64,000 nt of DNA from Nocardioides speluncae. Lineage in GTDB: Bacteria > Actinomycetota > Actinomycetes > Propionibacteriales > Nocardioidaceae. A program made the position numbers and the translations under genes. Positions 37,770-47,113 of this stretch are shown piece by piece. Positions within the stretch are counted from its first letter, which is position 1. Every line of letters starts with the position of its first letter. Location of the stretch: positions 248,001-312,000 of the forward strand of contig NZ_QEOO01000036.1 of NCBI RefSeq assembly GCF_003121585.1. Reading direction: 5' to 3'. The notes under the pieces are model-generated. The model was not told where the DNA came from, searched no databases, and saw only the letters and a program-made list of their open reading frames with translations.

Positions 37770-39457
37770 GCGAACGTTCGCCGTTCGATGAACAAGGCTT
37801 GGGGCTGGGCTCGAACGAGTACGACCAGTACGGCGCCGATGACCCCCTGTTTGGAGCCCGTCCAGGCTCCTACACCCCACCCCCGCCACCCCCTCCGCCG
37901 GCACCACAGTCCCCGCCTGCCGGAGCGCGCTTCGACCCGATGACCGGCGAGCCGCTCTATCCCGCCGAGGAAGAGCTGACCTACGAGCAGCGGCGGGCGG
38001 CCCGGGAACGGCGGGCCTACGAGGAACTGAAGGCGTACCAGGAACAGCAGGCCCAAGAGCAACAGCGGTCCTACCAAGAGCAGCAGCAGGCGTACCAGGA
38101 ACAGCAGACCTATCAAGAGCAACAGCGGGCCTACCAGGAGCAACAGCGGGCATACCAAGAGCAACAGCAGGCATACCAAGAACAGCAGGCCCGCCAGCAG
38201 CAGCAGCAGTACGCCGAGCAGCAGCAGTACGTCGAGCAGCAGCAGCACGACCCCGAGCCTGAGCCGGCCTACGAGTCGGGCAGCTTCCTGTCCGACGACG
38301 ACTACGGCAACGATCCGGCAACCGACACCTCGGGCGGCGGTTCGCGCCGTCGGAGGCCGAAGAAGAAGCGCGGCGGTGGCGCCCGCTGGCTGGTGGTCCT
38401 CCTGGTGCTCGGTCTGTTCGTGGGCGCCGGCTGGTTCGCGGTCGGCAAGGGCATGGACGCATGGAACAGCCTGTTCGCCGACGCGCCCGACTACCCCGGC
38501 CCCGGCTCCGGCTCTGTGATGGTCGAGGTCAAGTCCGGCGACAGCGCGGCCGCGATCGGCCGGACGTTGAAGTCCGCCGGTGTGGTCGCCTCGGTGGATG
38601 CCTTCATCGACGCCGCCAGCCAGAACCCGGATTCGGGCGGCATCCAGGTCGGCCACTACCAGCTGAAGAAGAAGATGAAGGCATCCGACGCCTTGGCGGT
38701 GCTGATCAACCCGAAGAACATCGTCGCTAGCGGGGTCACGATCCCGGAGGGCTACACCGTCGAGCAGACGATCGAGAAGATCGCCAAGGAGACCGACTTC
38801 AAGGAGGCCGAGCTTCGCAAGCTCGTCGAGAAGCGGTCCGGCCTGGGCCTCCCGGCGTACGCCGAGGGCAACCCGGAGGGGTTCCTGTTCCCGTCCACCT
38901 ACGACGTCAAGCCCGACATGACCGCGGCCGGTCTGCTGCAAGAGATGGTCAAGAAGTTCAAGGACGAGGCCGGATCGACGGTGAGCAAGGCCAGCTCGGT
39001 CGACCTCACCGAGCACGAGCTGGTGATCCTGGCGAGCATCATCGAGAAGGAGGTGCGGCGGCCGCAGGATCTGCCCGCCGTCGCCGAGGTGGCGCTGAAC
39101 CGGTTGAGCGGGGCGTGCTCGGACCAGGGCGTGCCGCAGGGCCGGCTGCAGATGGACTCGACCGTCCACTACATCGAGGGCGAGAACGGCAGCGTCTTCA
39201 CCACCGACGAGATGCGCAACAACCAGTCGGAGTACAACACCTATGAGCACGACGGCCTGCCGCCCGGTCCGATTGCGGCACCCGGCCTCGCGGCTCTCAA
39301 GGCTGCGCTGAATCCGACCGACGAGGGCTACTGCTACTTCGTGGCGGTCAACCTGAAGTCGGGGGAGACTCTCTTCGCCCAGTCGATCTCCGACCACGAG
39401 ACCAACAGGGCGAAGCTCGACGAGTGGTGCGCCGACAACCCGGACTACGACTGCTGA
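37766..39457 (+). CDS. mltG: Endolytic transglycosylase MltG (YceG-like) with Gln-rich N-terminus
   Basis: 563 aa, GTG start. Cytosolic N-terminus of about 205 residues with a Pro stretch (PPPPPPPPAPQ) and at least nine imperfect copies of (A/R)YQEQQ (about residues 85-155), one TM (WLVVLLVLGLFVGAGWFAVG, about 208-228), then the extracellular LysM-like and YceG domains. The catalytic Glu lies in LASIIEKEVRRPQDLPAVAEVALNRL. MltG cleaves nascent glycan strands and terminates their elongation. The N-terminal repeat is much longer than in model MltG proteins. Confidence 0.93.
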   Translation: MSERSPFDEQGLGLGSNEYDQYGADDPLFGARPGSYTPPPPPPPPAPQSPPAGARFDPMTGEPLYPAEEELTYEQRRAARERRAYEELKAYQEQQAQEQQRSYQEQQQAYQEQQTYQEQQRAYQEQQRAYQEQQQAYQEQQARQQQQQYAEQQQYVEQQQHDPEPEPAYESGSFLSDDDYGNDPATDTSGGGSRRRRPKKKRGGGARWLVVLLVLGLFVGAGWFAVGKGMDAWNSLFADAPDYPGPGSGSVMVEVKSGDSAAAIGRTLKSAGVVASVDAFIDAASQNPDSGGIQVGHYQLKKKMKASDALAVLINPKNIVASGVTIPEGYTVEQTIEKIAKETDFKEAELRKLVEKRSGLGLPAYAEGNPEGFLFPSTYDVKPDMTAAGLLQEMVKKFKDEAGSTVSKASSVDLTEHELVILASIIEKEVRRPQDLPAVAEVALNRLSGACSDQGVPQGRLQMDSTVHYIEGENGSVFTTDEMRNNQSEYNTYEHDGLPPGPIAAPGLAALKAALNPTDEGYCYFVAVNLKSGETLFAQSISDHETNRAKLDEWCADNPDYDC

Positions 39458-40272
39458 TGGTCGGTACCCGCCGCTGCGGCGTGCTCGGTGACCCGATCGC
39501 GCACTCGCTGTCGCCGGTGCTGCACCGCGCCGGCTATGCGGCTCTCGGGCTCGGTTGGGAGTACGACGCGCACCGGGTCGGCGAGGCGGAGCTGCCGGCG
39601 TTCCTCGCGTCGCTCGACGACTCCTGGCGCGGCCTGTCGCTGACGATGCCGCTGAAGCGCGCCGTACTTCCGCTCGCCGATGACCTCTCCGAGACGGCGG
39701 TGCTTGCGGGAGCGGCCAACACCCTGGTCCTCGGCGATCGCGGCATGCTCGCCGACAACACCGACGTCCCCGGGGCGGCGGCCGCACTCCGGGAGCGGTA
39801 CGACGGGCCGGTCCGCTCCGCCACCATCCTCGGCGGCGGCGCTACTGCGGCGTCGACCCTGCTCGCGCTCACGGACCTGGGCTGCACGTCGTTCCGCCTG
39901 CTGGTGCGCGATGCCGGCCGGGCCGCGGAGACGCTGGCGGTGGCGACCCGGCACCCGTCGACACCGTCGGTCGAGGTGGCGCCGCTCGAGCTGGCGCCGG
40001 CGGAGGGCGACGTACTCGTCTCCACGGTGCCGGCGGCCGCTCAGACCCCCGACCTGCTCGCCCGGTGCGCGGGCGTACCTGTGGTGTTCGACGTGCTCTA
40101 CGACCCGTGGCCGACGCCCCTGGCCACGGCGGCCAGCGTCAGCCAGCAGATCCTGGTCGGCGGGCTGGACCTGTTGGTTCATCAGGCGGTCCTGCAGTTC
40201 GCCGCGTTCACCGGCCAGGAGGCCCCACTCGCCGCGATGCGGTCGGCGGGAGAGCTCGCTCTAGCCGGCTGA
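39457..40272 (+). CDS. aroE: Shikimate dehydrogenase
   Basis: 271 aa NADP-dependent enzyme, 3-dehydroshikimate to shikimate. Substrate motif GDPIAHSLSPVLHRAGY, catalytic Lys in TMPLKRAVLP, NTLV, Asp in ADNTDVPG, and the Rossmann loop ILGGGATAASTLLAL. The glycine-rich loop has GGGATA, as in many actinobacterial AroE. ATG overlaps the mltG stop by one base. Together with aroCKBQ downstream it completes most of the chorismate pathway. Confidence 0.94.
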   Translation: MVGTRRCGVLGDPIAHSLSPVLHRAGYAALGLGWEYDAHRVGEAELPAFLASLDDSWRGLSLTMPLKRAVLPLADDLSETAVLAGAANTLVLGDRGMLADNTDVPGAAAALRERYDGPVRSATILGGGATAASTLLALTDLGCTSFRLLVRDAGRAAETLAVATRHPSTPSVEVAPLELAPAEGDVLVSTVPAAAQTPDLLARCAGVPVVFDVLYDPWPTPLATAASVSQQILVGGLDLLVHQAVLQFAAFTGQEAPLAAMRSAGELALAG

Positions 40273-40310
40273 GGTCGGGCGTACGACGTTCGCGCGGCGC
40301 CCGCGCTGGG

Positions 40311-40316
40311 TAGGGT
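40311..40316 (+). promoter_or_regulatory. -10 box (TAGGGT) for the prepilin peptidase gene, leaderless
   Basis: TAGGGT ends 6 nt before the ATG, with no Shine-Dalgarno between; same arrangement as at pdxS and rel. Confidence 0.4.
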
Positions 40317-40322
40317 TCGTCC

Positions 40323-41093
40323 ATGGACTGGGCCGCAAACCTGGACACCGCCGCAGTGGCGGCAGCAGTGGGCGCGGTCGCCTCGGCGTTCGTCCCGCGC
40401 CTGATCGCCGCCGTGCCCGAGCCGGAGCCCGAGGAGGCACCGCCTGCCGACGGCCAGGACGGCCTGGTCGGCGAGGCGGACACGCCGCGCACCGACAAGC
40501 TGCTCGACAAGCCCAAGGAGCCGTACGCCGACATTGCGGCGCGGCCCCGGCTGGCCGTGAAGTCGACCGTGGCGGGGCTGGTTGCCGGTGGTCTGCTGGG
40601 CGCCGCGGTCGGCTGGGAGTGGCCGCTCACCTTCCTGGTGTTCCTGGTGCCGGTCGGGATCGCGCTGGCGGTCATCGACTTCCACACCTGGCTGCTGCCC
40701 ACCTGGCTGATCCTGCGGGCCTATGCCCTGGTCGCGATCCTGGTCGTGATCTCGGCCGCAGCGACCCAGGACTGGTCCGCACTCGGCGCCGCGTTCGGCG
40801 GGTCGCTGCTCGCGTTCGGGCTCTACTGGGTGCTGTGGGTCGTCTCCGCCGCGATGGGGTACGGCGACGTCCGGCTCTCCGCGCTGCTCGGACTCGCGCT
40901 GGGCTACCTCGGCTGGGGTGAGCTGATGACCGGCATCTGGGTAGCCTTCCTGCTCGGCACTGTCGGCTGGATCCCGCTGCGGCTCCTGCGGATCACCGAG
41001 ACCAAGCACTTCCCCTTCGGCCCGTTCATGCTGCTCGGCGCGCTGTTCGGCGTGCTCTTCGGTGCCGATATCTGGAGCAGTCTCTTCGAATAG
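40323..41093 (+). CDS. A24-family prepilin peptidase-like membrane protein
   Basis: 256 aa polytopic membrane protein. The two catalytic aspartates of GXGD-type aspartic proteases are in AVIDFHTWLLP (about residue 119) and GYGDVRLSALLG (about 180). The cytosolic methyltransferase-like domain with paired Cys found in full PilD is absent and replaced by an acidic Pro-rich loop (EPEPEEAPPADGQ). Would process type IV/Tad pilin-like precursors, but no pilus gene is visible here. Confidence 0.85.
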   Translation: MDWAANLDTAAVAAAVGAVASAFVPRLIAAVPEPEPEEAPPADGQDGLVGEADTPRTDKLLDKPKEPYADIAARPRLAVKSTVAGLVAGGLLGAAVGWEWPLTFLVFLVPVGIALAVIDFHTWLLPTWLILRAYALVAILVVISAAATQDWSALGAAFGGSLLAFGLYWVLWVVSAAMGYGDVRLSALLGLALGYLGWGELMTGIWVAFLLGTVGWIPLRLLRITETKHFPFGPFMLLGALFGVLFGADIWSSLFE

Positions 41094-41104
41094 CGGCCTG
41101 CGCC

Positions 41105-41339
41105 GACCCGGCCCGTGTTCACGCGGGGCGACGCCGACCCGGCCGGTGTTGACGCGGGGCGACGCCGACCCGGCCGGTGTTGACGCGTAGCGATGCCGAC
41201 CCGGCCGGTGTTGACGCGTAGCGACGCCGACCCGGCCCGTGTTGACGCGTAGCGACGCCGACCCGGCCCGTGTTGACGCGTAGCGATGCCGACCCGGCCG
41301 GTGTTGACGTGTGGCGACGCCGACCCGGCCTGTGTTCAC
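41105..41339 (+). repeat. 31-bp tandem array at the aroC locus, forward block (8 cores)
   Basis: Cores GACCCGGCC(G/C/T)GTGTT(G/C)AC start at 41105, 41136, 41167, 41198, 41229, 41260, 41291 and 41322, exactly 31 bp apart. The 13-nt spacer is GCGTAGCGACGCC or GCGGGGCGACGCC with small changes. The core is the one found 33 kb away at 8141-8710; the spacer is different. Two core positions (10 and 16) toggle among G, C and T between copies. Confidence 0.95.
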
Positions 41340-41375
41340 GCGCTGCCAGCGGACCTTCGAGTCGCCACAGGGGTC

Positions 41376-41455
41376 GTGACCAATGGCCGGGTCGGCGTGG
41401 TGGTGCGTGAAGACGGGCCGGGTCGGCGTGCTGGTGCGTGAACACCGGCCGGGTC
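41376..41455 (-). repeat. 31-bp tandem array at the aroC locus, inverted block (3 cores)
   Basis: On the minus strand cores lie at 41455-41438 (perfect), 41424-41407 (one change) and 41393-41376 (degenerate), again 31 bp apart, and a GTGA remnant of a further unit lies at 41469. Spacers read GCACCAGCACGCC, related to the forward spacer. A 36-nt linker (41340-41375) separates the blocks. The block ends about 30 nt before the aroC ATG, so it lies in the aroC leader or promoter. Confidence 0.9.
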
Positions 41456-41484
41456 GGTGGGCTGGCGCGTGAAAGACTGGCGCC

Positions 41485-42663
41485 ATGTTGCGTTGGCTCA
41501 CCGCGGGCGAGTCCCACGGCCCGTCCCTGGTCGCGATCCTGGAGGGTCTGCCCGCCCACGTCGAGGTCACCTCGAACGACATCGCGGAGTCGCTCGCGCG
41601 ACGCCGGCTGGGCTACGGCCGCGGCGCCCGGATGAAGTTCGAGCAGGATCAGGTCACGGTCATCGGCGGCGTCCGACACGGACTCACCCAGGGCGGCCCG
41701 GTGGCGATCCAGATCGGCAACACCGAGTGGCCGAAGTGGGAGAAGGTGATGTCGGCCGACCCGGTGGACCCGGTCGAGCTGGACGCCCTGGCCCGCAACG
41801 CGGCGCTGACCCGGCCCCGGCCCGGCCACGCCGACCTGGTCGGCATGCAGAAGTACGGCTTCGAAGACGCCCGGCCGATCCTGGAGCGCGCCAGCGCCCG
41901 GGAGACCGCGGCCCGGGTCGCGCTCGGCCGGGTCGCCACCAACTTCCTGCAGCAGGCGGTCGGCGCCGAGGTTGTCTCGCACGTCGTCGAGCTCGGCGGC
42001 GTGCCCGCGCCGTACGGACTGGTGCCCGAGCCAGGTGACGTCGCGCGACTGGACGCCGACCCGGTGCGCTGCCTGGACCCGGACGCCAGCAAGCAGATGG
42101 TCGCGGCGATCGACCAGGCCCACAAGGACGGCGACACACTGGGCGGCGTGGTCGAGGTCGTGGTCCACGGGCTGCCACCTGGCCTCGGCTCGCACGTGCA
42201 CTGGGACCGTCGCCTGGACGCCCGGCTGGCCGGTGCGCTGATGGGCATCCAGGCGATCAAGGGCGTCGAGGTCGGCGACGGCTTCCAGCTCGCGGCCGAC
42301 CCGGGCTCCAAGGCGCACGACGAGATCGTGCCGACCAGCGAGGGTCTCCGGCGTACGTCGGGTCGCTCGGGCGGCACCGAGGGCGGCATGAGCACCGGCG
42401 AAGTCCTCCGGGTACGCGCCGCGATGAAGCCGATCGCCACGGTCCCGCGTGCTCTGCGGACCGTCGACCTGGCCACTGGCGAGGCGGCCGTGGCCCACCA
42501 CCAGCGCTCGGACGTATGCGCGGTTCCGGCTGCAGGCATCGTCGCCGAGGCGATGGTCGCGCTGGTGCTGGCCGAGGCCGTGGTCGAGAAGTTCGGCGGC
42601 GACTCGGTCCGCGAGACCCGGCGCAACGCCGAGAGCTACCTGGACACGCTGAGGTTCCGGTGA
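41485..42663 (+). CDS. aroC: Chorismate synthase
   Basis: 392 aa FMN-dependent enzyme, 5-enolpyruvylshikimate 3-phosphate to chorismate. Signatures: [14 protein letters not shown] near the start, [28 protein letters not shown] and [15 protein letters not shown]. First gene of a tight aroC-K-B-Q operon (overlaps of 4, 8 and 4 nt). Its upstream region is occupied by the inverted 31-bp repeats, so any aroC promoter must lie in or before the array. Confidence 0.97.
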   Translation: MLRWLTAGESHGPSLVAILEGLPAHVEVTSNDIAESLARRRLGYGRGARMKFEQDQVTVIGGVRHGLTQGGPVAIQIGNTEWPKWEKVMSADPVDPVELDALARNAALTRPRPGHADLVGMQKYGFEDARPILERASARETAARVALGRVATNFLQQAVGAEVVSHVVELGGVPAPYGLVPEPGDVARLDADPVRCLDPDASKQMVAAIDQAHKDGDTLGGVVEVVVHGLPPGLGSHVHWDRRLDARLAGALMGIQAIKGVEVGDGFQLAADPGSKAHDEIVPTSEGLRRTSGRSGGTEGGMSTGEVLRVRAAMKPIATVPRALRTVDLATGEAAVAHHQRSDVCAVPAAGIVAEAMVALVLAEAVVEKFGGDSVRETRRNAESYLDTLRFR

Positions 42664-43190
42664 GTACACCGACGCCACGGCCGCTGGCCGTGCTGATCGG
42701 GCCGATGGGTGCCGGGAAGACCACGGTCGCCCGCCTGCTCGCCACGGCGTGGGGCGTCGAGGTCCGCGACACCGACGCCGACGTCGAGGCCACCGCCGCC
42801 AAGCCGATCTCCGAGATCTTCGTCGACGACGGCGAGGCGCACTTCCGGTCGCTCGAGCGCGCGGCGGTCGCGGCAGCCCTCGCCGAGCACACGGGCGTAC
42901 TCGCGCTGGGCGGGGGAGCGGTGCTCGACCCAGCGACCCGGGAGGCGCTGGCCGGGCACGCGGTGGTCTTCCTCCGGGTCGGCCTAGCCGACGCGGTCAA
43001 GCGGGTCGGGCTCGGCACCTCGCGGCCGCTGCTGCTCGGCAACGTCCGCGGCCGGATCAAGGCGCTGCTCGATGAGCGCACACCGATCTACGAGTCGGTC
43101 GCCACGCTGGTCGTCGACACCGACGGCCGAGCGCCGGAGGACGTGGCCGACGAGGTACGCCGCCAGATCGAGGCCGCCGCCCATGTCTGA
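42660..43190 (+). CDS. aroK: Shikimate kinase
   Basis: 176 aa P-loop kinase. Walker [16 protein letters not shown], shikimate-binding [10 protein letters not shown] and [15 protein letters not shown], and lid/adenine motif [12 protein letters not shown] start overlapping the aroC stop as GTGA. Phosphorylates shikimate at O3. Confidence 0.96.
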   Translation: MSTPTPRPLAVLIGPMGAGKTTVARLLATAWGVEVRDTDADVEATAAKPISEIFVDDGEAHFRSLERAAVAAALAEHTGVLALGGGAVLDPATREALAGHAVVFLRVGLADAVKRVGLGTSRPLLLGNVRGRIKALLDERTPIYESVATLVVDTDGRAPEDVADEVRRQIEAAAHV

Positions 43191-44301
43191 GCCAGCCGAC
43201 ACGAGCCGCCTCCACGTCGCCGGCGCCGCGCCGTACCACGTCCTGATCGGTACCAACCTGCACGCCGAGGTCGTCGGGATGCTCGGGGACTCGGTGCAGC
43301 GGGTCGCCTTCCTGTACGCCGCCGACCTGGGCGAGCTCGCTCAGCCGCTGCTTGAGGCGCTGGTCGCCGAGTACGACGTACTCGCGCTCGGCCTGCCCGA
43401 GGGCGAGCAGGCCAAGTCCGCCGCGATCGCCGCCGACTGCTGGGACGCGCTGGGCGAGTCCGGCTTCACCCGGTCGGACGCAGTGGTCACCTTCGGTGGC
43501 GGCGCGACCACCGACCTCGGCGGCTTCGTAGCGGCGACCTGGCTGCGCGGTGTCCGTGTCGTACACGTGCCGACCACGCTGCTCGGCATGGTCGATGCCG
43601 CGGTCGGTGGAAAGACCGGGATCAACACCGGCGCCGGCAAGAACCTGGTCGGCTCCTTCCACGAGCCGGCCGGAGTGGTCTGCGACCTTGCCACTCTCGC
43701 CACGCTGCCGCGACCGGAGCTGGTCAGCGGCATGGGTGAGGTGATCAAGTGCGGCTTCATCGCCGACCCGGAGATCCTCACGCTGGTCGAGAAGGACCCC
43801 GAGGCCGCGCTCGACCCCGCCGGTCCGGTCCTGCGCGAGCTGGTGGAGCGCAGCATCCAGGTCAAGATCGACGTGGTCACCGCCGACCTCAAAGAAACAG
43901 TCGCCACGACGGACTCTGCTGGCTGGCCTGGCCGCGAGGTGCTCAACTACGGGCACACGATGGCGCACGCCATCGAGCGGGCCGAGTCCTACTCGATGCG
44001 GCACGGCGACGCGGTCGCGATCGGCTGCGTCTTCGTGGCCGAGCTGGCTCGGCTGGCCGGCCGCCTCGACGACGCCACCGCCGACCGGCACGCCGCGACC
44101 TTCGGTTCCGTCGGCCTGCCGACCGGCTACGCCGGTGCGTCGTACGACGACCTGCACGCCGGCATGAAGGTCGACAAGAAGGCACGCGGCAACACGCTGC
44201 GGTTCGTGGTCCTCGACGGCCTCGCCGAGCCGGCGATCCTCGCTGGGCCGTCCGACGAGCTGCTGCGGGCGGCGTACGACGCGATGGTGGGCCGGGCATG
44301 A
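43183..44301 (+). CDS. aroB: 3-dehydroquinate synthase
   Basis: 372 aa NAD- and metal-dependent cyclase. [40 protein letters not shown], the metal His pair in [12 protein letters not shown] and RHGDAVAIG are visible. ATG overlaps aroK by 8 nt. Supplies 3-dehydroquinate to AroQ encoded next. Confidence 0.97.
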   Translation: MSEPADTSRLHVAGAAPYHVLIGTNLHAEVVGMLGDSVQRVAFLYAADLGELAQPLLEALVAEYDVLALGLPEGEQAKSAAIAADCWDALGESGFTRSDAVVTFGGGATTDLGGFVAATWLRGVRVVHVPTTLLGMVDAAVGGKTGINTGAGKNLVGSFHEPAGVVCDLATLATLPRPELVSGMGEVIKCGFIADPEILTLVEKDPEAALDPAGPVLRELVERSIQVKIDVVTADLKETVATTDSAGWPGREVLNYGHTMAHAIERAESYSMRHGDAVAIGCVFVAELARLAGRLDDATADRHAATFGSVGLPTGYAGASYDDLHAGMKVDKKARGNTLRFVVLDGLAEPAILAGPSDELLRAAYDAMVGRA

Positions 44302-44732
44302 GCAAGGTCCTGGTCCTGAACGGACCCAACCTGGGCCGCCTGGGTCGCCGCCAGCCTGATATCTACGGCCACACCACCCACGCCGAGCTTGCCGAGCTGT
44401 GCCGGCAGTGGGGCGCCGAGCTGGGCCTCGACGTGGAGGTCCGGCAGACCAATCACGAGGGTGAGCTGCTCGACTGGCTCAACGAGGCCGCCGATGCGGC
44501 TGTGCCTATTGTCCTCAACGCGGCCGCGTGGACCCACTACTCGTGGGCGATCTTCGACGCCTGCGCCCAGCTGACCGCGCCGCTGGTGGAGGTGCACATC
44601 TCCGACCCGTCGCAGCGGCCCGAGGAGTTCCGGCACACCAGCGTGGTCACGCCGCACGCGGCCCAGGTCATCGCCGGTCAGGGCATCGACGGCTACCGCC
44701 AGGCCCTGGAGGCGCTGGCGGCAGCCGACTGA
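44298..44732 (+). CDS. aroQ: Type II 3-dehydroquinate dehydratase
   Basis: 144 aa dodecameric type II enzyme. N-terminal [21 protein letters not shown] includes the lid Arg and catalytic Tyr; [12 protein letters not shown] and [17 protein letters not shown] with the catalytic His complete the site. Overlaps aroB by 4 nt and ends the operon; the next gene is convergent. Confidence 0.97.
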   Translation: MSKVLVLNGPNLGRLGRRQPDIYGHTTHAELAELCRQWGAELGLDVEVRQTNHEGELLDWLNEAADAAVPIVLNAAAWTHYSWAIFDACAQLTAPLVEVHISDPSQRPEEFRHTSVVTPHAAQVIAGQGIDGYRQALEALAAAD

Positions 44733-44741
44733 AGCTGCTGC

Positions 44742-46316
44742 CTACTTGCGGTGCGTGCCGTGGTACTTCCCGCCGCGGCCATCATCGGACCGGCGCGGGG
44801 GGACGGCGCCGGCGTCGCCCCATTCGAACGCCCGGACCGCCTGCGCCACGATGCTGTGCCGCCGCCCGTAGATGACGTAGAAGAGCAGGCCGATCGCCAT
44901 CCAGATCGCGAAGTTCCGCCACGTCGGCACCGTCAGGTTGAGCATCAGCCACAGCGTGGCGAGGGTCGACAGCAGCGGGAGTAGCGGCACCAGCGGTGCC
45001 CGGAAGCCTCGCTCGAGGTCCGGCTGGGTGTAGCGCAGGACCATCACCGCGAGCGAGCAGAACAGGAACGAGAAGAGCGCGCCGATGACCAGCAGCTCCT
45101 CGAGGTTGACCAGCTTCGGGTAGAGCGCCAGCACGGCCGCGGCGATGCAGGCGACCGCGGCGGCGCTGGTCGGCGCGGTGAAGGAGTGGTTGATCCTGCC
45201 GAGCGGCGCCGGGAGCAGCCCGTCGCGGCCCATCGCGAAGAGCACCCGGCTCTGCGCGATCAGCACCACCAGGATCACCGTGGTGAGTGCGAGTACGGCG
45301 CCCACGTTGACCACGTCGGCCGCCCAGTCCACGCCTGCCGCGGCCAGCGCGTCGGAGACCGGCGCTCCGGATGCGAGCTCGGAGTACGGCCGCAGCCCGA
45401 CCATCACCGCGGCCATCGCGATGTACAGGACGGTCACGATCAGCAGCGAGATGAAGATACTGCGCGGAATGCTGCGCCGCGGCTCTTTCGCGTCCTCGGC
45501 GGCGGTGGCGATCAGGTCGAAGCCGATGTAGGCGAAGGCGACGACGGCGGCGGCGCTGAAGACTCCCAGCCAGCCGAAGGAGCCCGAGGACCCGAGCATG
45601 GTCTCCAGCACCGACTTGCTGGCGTCGGCTGCCTGGACGTGCTCCGGGACGAACGGGGTGTAGTGGTCGGCCTTGACGTACGCCGTACCGACGGCGATCA
45701 CGAACAGGATCACCGCGACCTTGGCGATCACGACGACGATCAGCACCCGCGCCGAGAGCTTGGTGCCGGTCGCGACCAGCAGACCAAGGGCCAGCACGGT
45801 GGCGAACGCCACCCAGTTGACGCCCTGGTCCGCCTGGGCGTGCTCAGCGACCCAGGTCGGCACTGCGACCCCGAACCCGTCGAGCGTGGCCAGCAGGTAG
45901 GTTGCCCAGAACCGTGCCACGAGCGCGGCGGCCACGAGCAGCTCCAAGATGAGCGCCCAGCCCACCAGCCAGGCGCCGATCTCACCGATTGCGACGTAGC
46001 TGAACGTGTAGACGCTTCCCGCTGCCGGAATCGTCGAGGAGAGCTCGGCGAAGCTGAAGGCGGCGAGGAGGCAGACGAGCGCGGCGATCGCGAACGACAC
46101 GATCACGGCCGGCCCGGCGTTGGTGGCGGCTTGTCTTCCCGAGAGTCCGAAGATGCCGGCGCCGATCATGACGCCGAGTCCCAGCATTACCAATGCCGGC
46201 GTACCGAAGACGCGGGGGAGGCGGTGCCGGCCCTCCGCGACCTGATGAATAGCGTGGTCCGCCGGCATTCGGCGCGCACTGGTCGGCGTAGAGACCATGG
46301 TCTGCTGTCCGCTCAT
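44742..46316 (-). CDS. APC-superfamily amino acid permease
   Basis: 524 aa, about 12-14 TM helices. N-terminal core motif GLGVMIGAGIFGLSGRQAATNAGPAV (TM1) and ELSSTIPAAGSVYTFSYVAIGEIGAW (TM3 region) place it with cationic amino acid transporters (YhdG/CAT type). ATG preceded by GAGGTGAA; upstream residues in the frame are unlikely coding. It occupies the site between aroQ and efp where many actinobacteria have an M24 peptidase gene. Confidence 0.92.
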   Translation of the reverse strand: MSGQQTMVSTPTSARRMPADHAIHQVAEGRHRLPRVFGTPALVMLGLGVMIGAGIFGLSGRQAATNAGPAVIVSFAIAALVCLLAAFSFAELSSTIPAAGSVYTFSYVAIGEIGAWLVGWALILELLVAAALVARFWATYLLATLDGFGVAVPTWVAEHAQADQGVNWVAFATVLALGLLVATGTKLSARVLIVVVIAKVAVILFVIAVGTAYVKADHYTPFVPEHVQAADASKSVLETMLGSSGSFGWLGVFSAAAVVAFAYIGFDLIATAAEDAKEPRRSIPRSIFISLLIVTVLYIAMAAVMVGLRPYSELASGAPVSDALAAAGVDWAADVVNVGAVLALTTVILVVLIAQSRVLFAMGRDGLLPAPLGRINHSFTAPTSAAAVACIAAAVLALYPKLVNLEELLVIGALFSFLFCSLAVMVLRYTQPDLERGFRAPLVPLLPLLSTLATLWLMLNLTVPTWRNFAIWMAIGLLFYVIYGRRHSIVAQAVRAFEWGDAGAVPPRRSDDGRGGKYHGTHRK

Positions 46317-46455
46317 GTTCACCTCGTGCTCGTGGCTCTGGTTTGTCCTTAGCGCTGGTGGCGCGTTGGTGCGGGGAAGGTACCCCCCGGCACCCCACAA
46401 TGTCTGTGACCCAAACCCCCGGTTTCCCGATGCCGGGGTTACTACGAGGTCCGGC

Positions 46456-46461
46456 TAGACT
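46456..46461 (+). promoter_or_regulatory. Possible -10 (TAGACT) for efp
   Basis: TAGACT lies 88 nt before the efp ATG in the divergent region. Upstream, CCCCGG/CCGGGG at about 46417-46438 can form a small hairpin. No clear -35. Confidence 0.35.
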
Positions 46462-46549
46462 GACCGGTCGTTGCCCACCACCCTCTGTTCGGCGCGGGCG
46501 ACGGACCGGCTAACCATCCCGACGTCAGTAAAGACAGGTTTCCGCACGC

Positions 46550-47113
46550 ATGGCAACGACCAACGACCTCAAGAATGGCATGGTTCTCAATCTCGACGGC
46601 CAGCTTTGGTCCGTCATCGAGTTCCAGCACGTCAAGCCCGGCAAGGGCCCGGCCTTCGTCCGCACGAAGCTGAAGAACGTCGAGTCCAACAAGACCGTGG
46701 ACAAGACCTTCAACGCCGGCACCAAGGTCGAGACCGCCAACGTGGACAAGCGGACCATGCAGTACCTCTACAACGACGGTACGTCGTACGTCTTCATGGA
46801 CACCGGCACCTACGACCAGCTCGAGGTCTCTCCCGAGGTCATCGGCACCGCCTCGAACTTCATGCTCGAGAACCAGGAGGCGATCGTCGCCACCAACGAG
46901 GGCCGGGTCCTCTACATCGAGCTGCCCGCCTCGGTCGAGCTCGAGGTCACCTACACCGAGCCCGGCCTGCAGGGCGACCGCTCCTCCGGCGGCACCAAGC
47001 CGGCGACCGTCGAGACCGGCGCCACCATCCAGGTCCCGCTGTTCATCACCACCGGCGAGAAGATCAAGGTCGACACCCGCGACTCCTCCTACCTGGGCCG
47101 CGTCTCCAGCTGA
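46550..47113 (+). CDS. efp: Elongation factor P
   Basis: 187 aa, three beta-barrel domains. KOW-like domain with [22 protein letters not shown] carries the conserved Lys loop (PGKGP) at about residue 32-36, central OB domain ([13 protein letters not shown]) and C-terminal [25 protein letters not shown]...[12 protein letters not shown] relieves stalling at polyproline; MltG in this window has an eight-proline run and would be a client. One-base overlap with nusB. Confidence 0.97.
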   Translation: MATTNDLKNGMVLNLDGQLWSVIEFQHVKPGKGPAFVRTKLKNVESNKTVDKTFNAGTKVETANVDKRTMQYLYNDGTSYVFMDTGTYDQLEVSPEVIGTASNFMLENQEAIVATNEGRVLYIELPASVELEVTYTEPGLQGDRSSGGTKPATVETGATIQVPLFITTGEKIKVDTRDSSYLGRVSS

